A stretch of 64,000 bases of DNA from Sebastes aleutianus. Taxonomy: Eukaryota; Chordata; Actinopteri; Perciformes; Sebastidae. The notes beneath the pieces are model-generated. The model did no database searches. It was given only the letters and a program-made list of their open reading frames with translations, and was not told the origin of the DNA. Every line of letters begins with the position of its first letter. Positions within the stretch are counted from its first letter, which is position 1. Positions 58,405 to 64,000 of the stretch are shown here, in pieces. Location: the NCBI GenBank assembly GCA_916700875.1, contig CAKAKS010000285.1, positions 186,001 through 250,000 of the forward strand, written 5' to 3'. The position numbers and the translations under genes were made by a program.

Positions 58405-60294
58405 TCTGTCCAGTATCAATGAAACCTCAAATTGCTGGCAATGTTGAACTATTGACCCAGATCTTGCAGTCCTCTTGCAGAGTAGTTGCGTAGCTGTAGT
58501 CCAGGATCAATATCTTGTTTGCTCAATTTGACAATCATAAGTTAATATTCCACTGCAGCAAGGAAAAGGTTTATATCAGCCCTGAGTTCAAACGCATGCA
58601 CAGCAGCTGAAAACGTTGAAGACTGCGCAACATGTTGCTCTTCCCCTGACCAGCATCTGGTTTCCTGGAGCACAGTGCCAACATTTCTTCGTCTGATATT
58701 TTTCCTCCCTCTAGACTTGACATGTAACTGTCCGGCAGGCATGAAATCCTGAAAGGCTGACATTATAAATAGCTTTTATGTTCAAGAACTATAGTCCATA
58801 GTAAACGTTGCCAGAAAAAACAACTGAGGGCAAAAAAAACTGTTGGTTTAAATCATCTTTATTCAAATAATTGTGAGTGAGAAATCAGTTAATCGTTACA
58901 AATGATTAGGATGTCATAGCAGTGTCATAAGCACAATAAAACATTTTGCATTTGATCTGAATGTATTGATTGAGTTGAGGTGATATATCATTCTGATAAG
59001 TAGTAGTCCACTTGTGAAAAATACTTGAAAAAGTGAATGGTGAGGTAACTTTGTAAAGTCATATAACAAAATGACAAACTGTAACTAATCATGAGAAATA
59101 CTCAAAGAGACATATGAGGGAAAAAAAAGGAGAACTCTGCTGTAAACAAAAATGCATATAAAAGCACACATTATGTAAATATAACAAAATATTTTGGATT
59201 TATTCACAATCAACTGACCATTTTTGGTTTAAAATCACAATTTAGACATTACTATATTGTCTGCCAGGTTTCGATCTTTAATTAAATTACTTTTCTGGCC
59301 ACCTCACAGCAAAGCACTAAAATGTGATATAACAAAGTATGTCAAAAGAAAGTACTATGATTTTTCTTGATTTGTTTTTTACACCTTGTAATTGTTACAG
59401 TTTGTAGGGGGGTCTGCAGGGCAGCATTGTCGTCTTTATCTTTTCTACGCTGAAACATGAAAATGGAGCACGGCCGTTGTGGAAAAGCACAGCACAGATG
59501 TTGTTCATATTCAGGTGCAGTGAGTTTAGCTGGTGAACACAATCTTCTCCTATTACTCTCCCTGCAAAAAATGTTTGACCCTCAACATGGCGAACATACT
59601 ATATACCTAATTACACATTAAAGAAAGAATCACCTATTTTTTACTTAACCTCCGTTAGCCTTTTGGGATTAAATTGACTTCTTGCCTAATTAGATAAAGT
59701 CGTTTCACAGTTGAGAGGAGTGAACTTGTCTGTGCAAGGATTTGGCTCTGCACAGTGTTGTTTTTGGAGGGAACACTCAGTAACAGTTAGTAGCTGTAAA
59801 TAGCACCCGACACTCATGACATTTATTTAAATATAAACTAGCATTTCAGCTGCACTTCACTTCCAGCTCTTGGTGCAAGAGAAATACTTGGATTTATCTA
59901 CGGAAATGCATTTGCAAAAAAAGTTCAATTGTTGGTTCAATGTTAGTTAAACAAAATAGCGGGCAAATGTAGATTGTAATCTGAGATCAATAGAGTGTGA
60001 TTAAGATATATCATCATCACCACTAAATAATATAATGATAAATGATCAGTTTTAGGTTTGGCTGGCTCTACAGATCTGTGCTGGCACATTCTGGTTAGGG
60101 GAATGCAAAACTGAGTTCTTAGAGAGACTTTGCCTTGGTTCCCACGCTCAGTGTTGAATACAGACTGTAACGATCTAAGATTAGTATAGTGAGAGAAGAT
60201 AGGCCTGCATGTAATGTATTATCTACCTTTTCTGTATTTTATGTGTTTGTTTGTGCGCCCGGTGGCTCACAATCTCAGGACTATGAAACAATCT
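58405..60294. other. Spacer between gsdf and the orphan gene
   Basis: About 1.9 kb without a recognised gene. The minus-strand frames at 58542-58763 and 59342-59542 have no signal, domain or splice support. A minus-strand AATAAA at 59822-59827 could end the gsdf transcript, about 470 bases after its stop. Confidence 0.4.
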
Positions 60295-62294
60295 TTACTC
60301 TCCGGTGGGCTGCTGGAGGTTATCATGCCCGCAACCGCAGCTGCGGGTCAGCTGCATGGAGGAAATGTGGACGGTGCCGGATTCATCCACGTAGAGGACA
60401 TGCACCGTTTCCTGGGAGGTGGGCTGACAACATGGCACCTGGAGAGGAACAAATAGAGGAGGAGTAAGGCGTGGTAACACAGTTTGATAAAAAGAAAGAC
60501 TGGAATGTATTTAATAAAAATGTTTACAGAAAGAAAAGGTGTAGATTGATAACAGAAATCATTTCAATCAATGCCAATGAGATTAACAAAAAGCAAAAAC
60601 AAAATTACAAATGTGGTCTTTCAAAAGGTTTATTTTAAAAGATGCAGGCTAGAACTTGCCCACATATCTGCTACCACATTCATTTATGATTGACCAACTT
60701 TGGGGAGTGTCTTAGCTTGTATTTGGTACATTTGTGTTGGCAGAAGGAGAAAACAGGCTTATCTACGGTATTGGCAGCTGTTTCACCTCCAGAACACACA
60801 CAAAGTAAACTATGTGCTGTTCAGAGCACCAAGACACGGAAAGTAACTAAGTACATCGACTCAAACGCTGTACTTAAGTTGTATGAGAGGGAAGAAAGTA
60901 CAATAAACGTATCTATGTATGTAAATGTGTATCAGAAATGTAAATCAGTACAATATAAGCTAATTGGGGTTTACAGACACTCAAATGTCTTAGAGATTTA
61001 TACCTGTGAGTCTGCAGCCTGGACATTGGTAAGGGATGATGGACACTGCACAGTGTTCCCTTCGGCGTTGCAGAGTGCACACTGAACGATGGTAACACTG
61101 GCAGGAACGATAACCCAGCTTTCCCATCCCAGATCTGGCAAACACAAGAATGGATATTGCAATAGCTGCATTTCTACATTTCTTCATGTTGTTATGCATG
61201 CACGCACACAGAAACATAGACACACATTGTTGCATACCTTTCATGAAGATCTCAGAGGCCATAGAACAGCACTTCAGGCTCGTACTGTTTCCAACATCAG
61301 ATGCCACAGAGTTGCCAGAGGCCGCTGGAACTGCAAGGACATGGAAAAAGACACTTTTTGCTGGGTTTGACTTGGAAAAGGACACTAAAGATTTAACTAA
61401 GGCTTGAAAAATGTTGCCTCTACAGTAGTTTCTTTGAATTGTTGGTTCTATTTACCTGCAGTGTCCCTGGCCGTGTGAGCGATGGTGCCGTAGGTGGTCC
61501 TCCATTGCTCTCTGACACGGTCCAGCCCACCATGAGGTAGTCGTGGCTCAATCTGCAAGTTGAGAGCCCCGAGGAGACCCTTCCTGATGGACTGCAATGA
61601 TCCACCCTGGCACCTGAACATCACATATGACTCAGATTATTTCAAAAGTGCATAATGATTAAAAAATGATTAAACAGAAACACACAGAAATAGAAGAAAA
61701 TCCTGGACATTGCACAAAAAAAGCATTGTGTTAACACTTCAATCAAGACCAAAGTGCATTTGTTAGTAGCTTCACATGCCAGACACGCTCTCTCAGAGCC
61801 CTCAATGAACTGTAGAAGCACTCTAAGGAGTGATTGATTACACTGCTGAAGTTTAAACAGAACAGTGCGTTACATTCTCTGCACATTCTTAGAAAACCAA
61901 ATGGTCAAAGTGACCCTAAATCATAGCCAGAATCTATTTCCCTTTAACTCATATAAAAAAAAAAAAAGGCCTCAGTACGCATACAACTTGTGATATGTAA
62001 TCTGCTTAGAGCACTGAGGCTGTTTTAAAATAGAGTAACCTCTGTGACCTTACAAGATGTTTCATATTTCTTTGGACACTTTTGAGGAACATGGTTTTAA
62101 ATGGTCCCTGCATACGAAGACATGTCGCTGCTAACAAAAGCAGAACGTTGGCACACAAAGTTTGATACTGACCTGTGATGGGAAACAGGAGAGTCAGCAG
62201 AGGCTGCAGGTTCTTCCTTGGATGGCTGCAAGACAAATGCAAAAACCACTGAAGTGCCCAGAAGCATCGTCATGACGATGAACGCAAAGGACAT
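60295..62294 (-). CDS. gsdf: Gonadal soma-derived factor (TGF-beta superfamily)
   Basis: Secreted growth factor of gonadal somatic cells in fish; it supports germ cell proliferation and male differentiation in several species. Five exons in coding order: 62173-62294, 61456-61613, 61238-61330, 61004-61134 and 60295-60438; 215 residues, the family's usual size. A signal peptide is visible (MSFAFIVMTMLLGTSVVFAF). The region with QSIRKGLLGALNLQIEPRLP and REQWRTTYGTIAHTA is a typical Gsdf/TGF-beta-like propeptide. The mature part has a Cys-Cys pair at 114-115, C143-Ala-Leu-C146, C155, C171-C172 and the closing C202-Gly-C204. The CxGxC of ordinary TGF-beta ligands is replaced by CxxC, so the knot glycine is missing, as reported for Gsdf. 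There is no clear RxxR furin site. Possible N-glycosylation at Asn108. Recognised by sequence pattern plus linkage to aff1. Confidence 0.9.
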
Positions 62295-62420
62295 GGTGCA
62301 TGAGCCGGACGGTCAATCTATAGAGCAACTGCTTTCGGAGTTAGACTCGCGGCGGACTAAGGCTGTGGTTGGTCTAGTTGGAGGAGGAGACAGGAGTGAC
62401 CAGACAGTGATGCTACACTA

Positions 62421-62430
62421 GCTATATTTT
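62421..62430 (-). promoter_or_regulatory. gsdf: Possible TATA-like box of gsdf
   Basis: Minus-strand 'aaaatatagc' lies about 130 bases upstream of the gsdf ATG, and a minus-strand 'accaaccacag' lies between them. The spacing is compatible with a short leader, but this is only a pattern match. Confidence 0.25.
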
Positions 62431-64000
62431 GTCAGTTCCTGGGAACCTGGGTTTTTATCTTCTTGTACCCCAGCTTGGCCTTGAGATACTTAACATTGTG
62501 GTCTTGTCCCCTGTTGTGTGTGAAAGAGTGTAAGGAGGATGATCCGGGAGAGAAAGAAAGACAGACTAAGACAGACGGATTCAAGACAAACAGACAGGAA
62601 TGAGAGAATGGTATATAGACATACCGCATTACAACATGCATATCGTTTTGACAACACTGGTGAAAACCAGGACGTACCGAACAAGAGATCCACAGATGAA
62701 TCATAAAACGTGTGCTTCTGTAACAGTCTATGAGCCCACTGTCAGCCAACCAAACTTAATACAAATTTTACCAAATTCCTTCCTTCCTATTATTCAATTT
62801 TCCCCTTTCTGACGCCCCTCATGTAGCTTAAAGGTTGTTCACATCATCTTATTCCACACTACCAGTAACATATACGCTCAGTGGCCACTTTATTAAGTTC
62901 ACCTATACACTCCAATGAAATCCAACAGCCCTGCCATAACATCCATCGTTACAAAGCTTGTAAAGTTCAGTTTTTATTAACATTGTTGCTGTACATTCAA
63001 TTATGTTTATTACTGAGCTCATAGTTAACCCTCTATACCCCACTTAGACCTGTTTTTGTCTTTTTTAGTGGGGGGACAGGGGGTCTTTATGGGGAGACAG
63101 CAGGTCAACAGTATATTATGTCGTATAGAAGTGGTGTCAAGTTGTGTCAAAACACAATGATTCTTATTATCAGGTGATTATACACTAAAGAAAACATACT
63201 TATTATTTTGTATTCTAATTCTGCCAATAGATACCCCTAAATATTACACACTGGTCCTTTATGACAGTGTCAACAAAAATTGAACATTGCAGGCCATTTA
63301 TGATGTTTACACTGAGCTAAATATTCAAACCCAAGACTTGTGTGCTGAACTGTTACATCAAATGAAAATACTTTTGTGTCCTAAAATTCACCCGGACGTA
63401 TTTGAACAATATTTGTCTGCACAGCATGAGTCTGTAATGAATGATCCACTGGCAGGCTGTTGCTTTTTTAAGAAGTGTTAATACCCTAACCCACATTCAG
63501 AGATGGCACAAGCCACCAACAGCACCTGAAACAGTAGTCAAGAGATTGCGCTTTTTATCAGCACATCCAGGGAAGCATGGGAAGAACACACGGAGTGCTT
63601 ATTTTAACCTGTTTTCAATAGTAGGCCCAAAAAAACATAAAACACAAGCTGCCCATTCATTTCTGCATATGTGCAGTTATCAGTTTCTATTGCAACTCCC
63701 ATTTTTTGGCCCGACATGAAAGGCAGAAATCTGATATGCTTAACATAATAACAATATTATTCCCCGGCATTTGTCATTCAAGGACAGGATCTGGAGGGAA
63801 AGAAATGTAACACAAAGCAATACTGGGTACTGCAGGTGATGTTGAAGGATATCTGAGAACCCAGAGCACATAAGCTTGGCAGCGTTGACAGTTGTGTGAG
63901 CCAGCGAGGGTAAAAACGCACGCAAGGAATGGTAACTTCAAATCCTTAGGTGCCCCCTCCTCAGAGTTCGACACTAGGGTCATAGCAAACTTTCCCATGC
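62431..64000. other. Region upstream of gsdf without a recognised gene
   Basis: At about 62868-62930 the text 'acgctcagtggccacttta' resembles a very common vertebrate/fish repeat end. The 64-codon frame at 63287-63481 follows an acceptor-like 'attgcag' and has unbiased composition, but no domain I know; an exon or an old gene remnant is possible. Nothing else is supportable. Confidence 0.35.

Overview
The window is genomic DNA from a teleost fish, probably a percomorph. The genes are intron-rich with GT-AG splice sites, the intergenic DNA is AT-rich and full of teleost-type dispersed repeats, and the gene order aff1 followed by gsdf is a teleost hallmark (gsdf is a fish TGF-beta family gene absent from tetrapods). 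All gene models below were built by hand from open frames, splice sites and phase continuity; no search was run.

Region by region: (1) 1-3783, no gene recognised, dispersed-repeat remnants. (2) 3784-24871, plus strand: one very large type I membrane lectin with 50 coding exons and 2,164 codons. Its order is signal peptide, five C-type lectin domains (CTLDs), a SUEL-type rhamnose/galactose-binding lectin domain, a discoidin (F5/8 type C) domain, an LCCL domain, seven more CTLDs, one membrane span and a short tail. It resembles mannose receptors in its CTLD array, but it lacks their ricin-like and fibronectin II domains and carries three foreign modules in the middle. This is the most unusual object in the window. 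(3) 24990-27795, a duplicated 3'-end block on both sides of a 34-bp-type AT-rich minisatellite. (4) 27573-52500, minus strand: aff1 (AF4/FMR2 family, super elongation complex scaffold), 19 coding exons, 1,194 codons, with a 10-kb first intron filled by recent tandem duplications. (5) 52501-57627, intergenic repeats including a nested insertion. (6) 57628-58404, minus strand: a two-exon gene for a 198-residue secreted, cysteine-rich protein that I do not recognise. (7) 60295-62294, minus strand: gsdf, five exons, 215 codons. (8) 62295-64000, gsdf upstream region and DNA without a recognisable gene.

Functionally the genes are unrelated: an endocytic or adhesion-type sugar receptor, a transcription elongation scaffold, an orphan secreted protein and a gonadal growth factor. 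The lectin gene and aff1 are convergent. aff1, the orphan and gsdf share one strand but are separate transcription units. The orphan lies between aff1 and gsdf, a locus of interest for fish sex differentiation.
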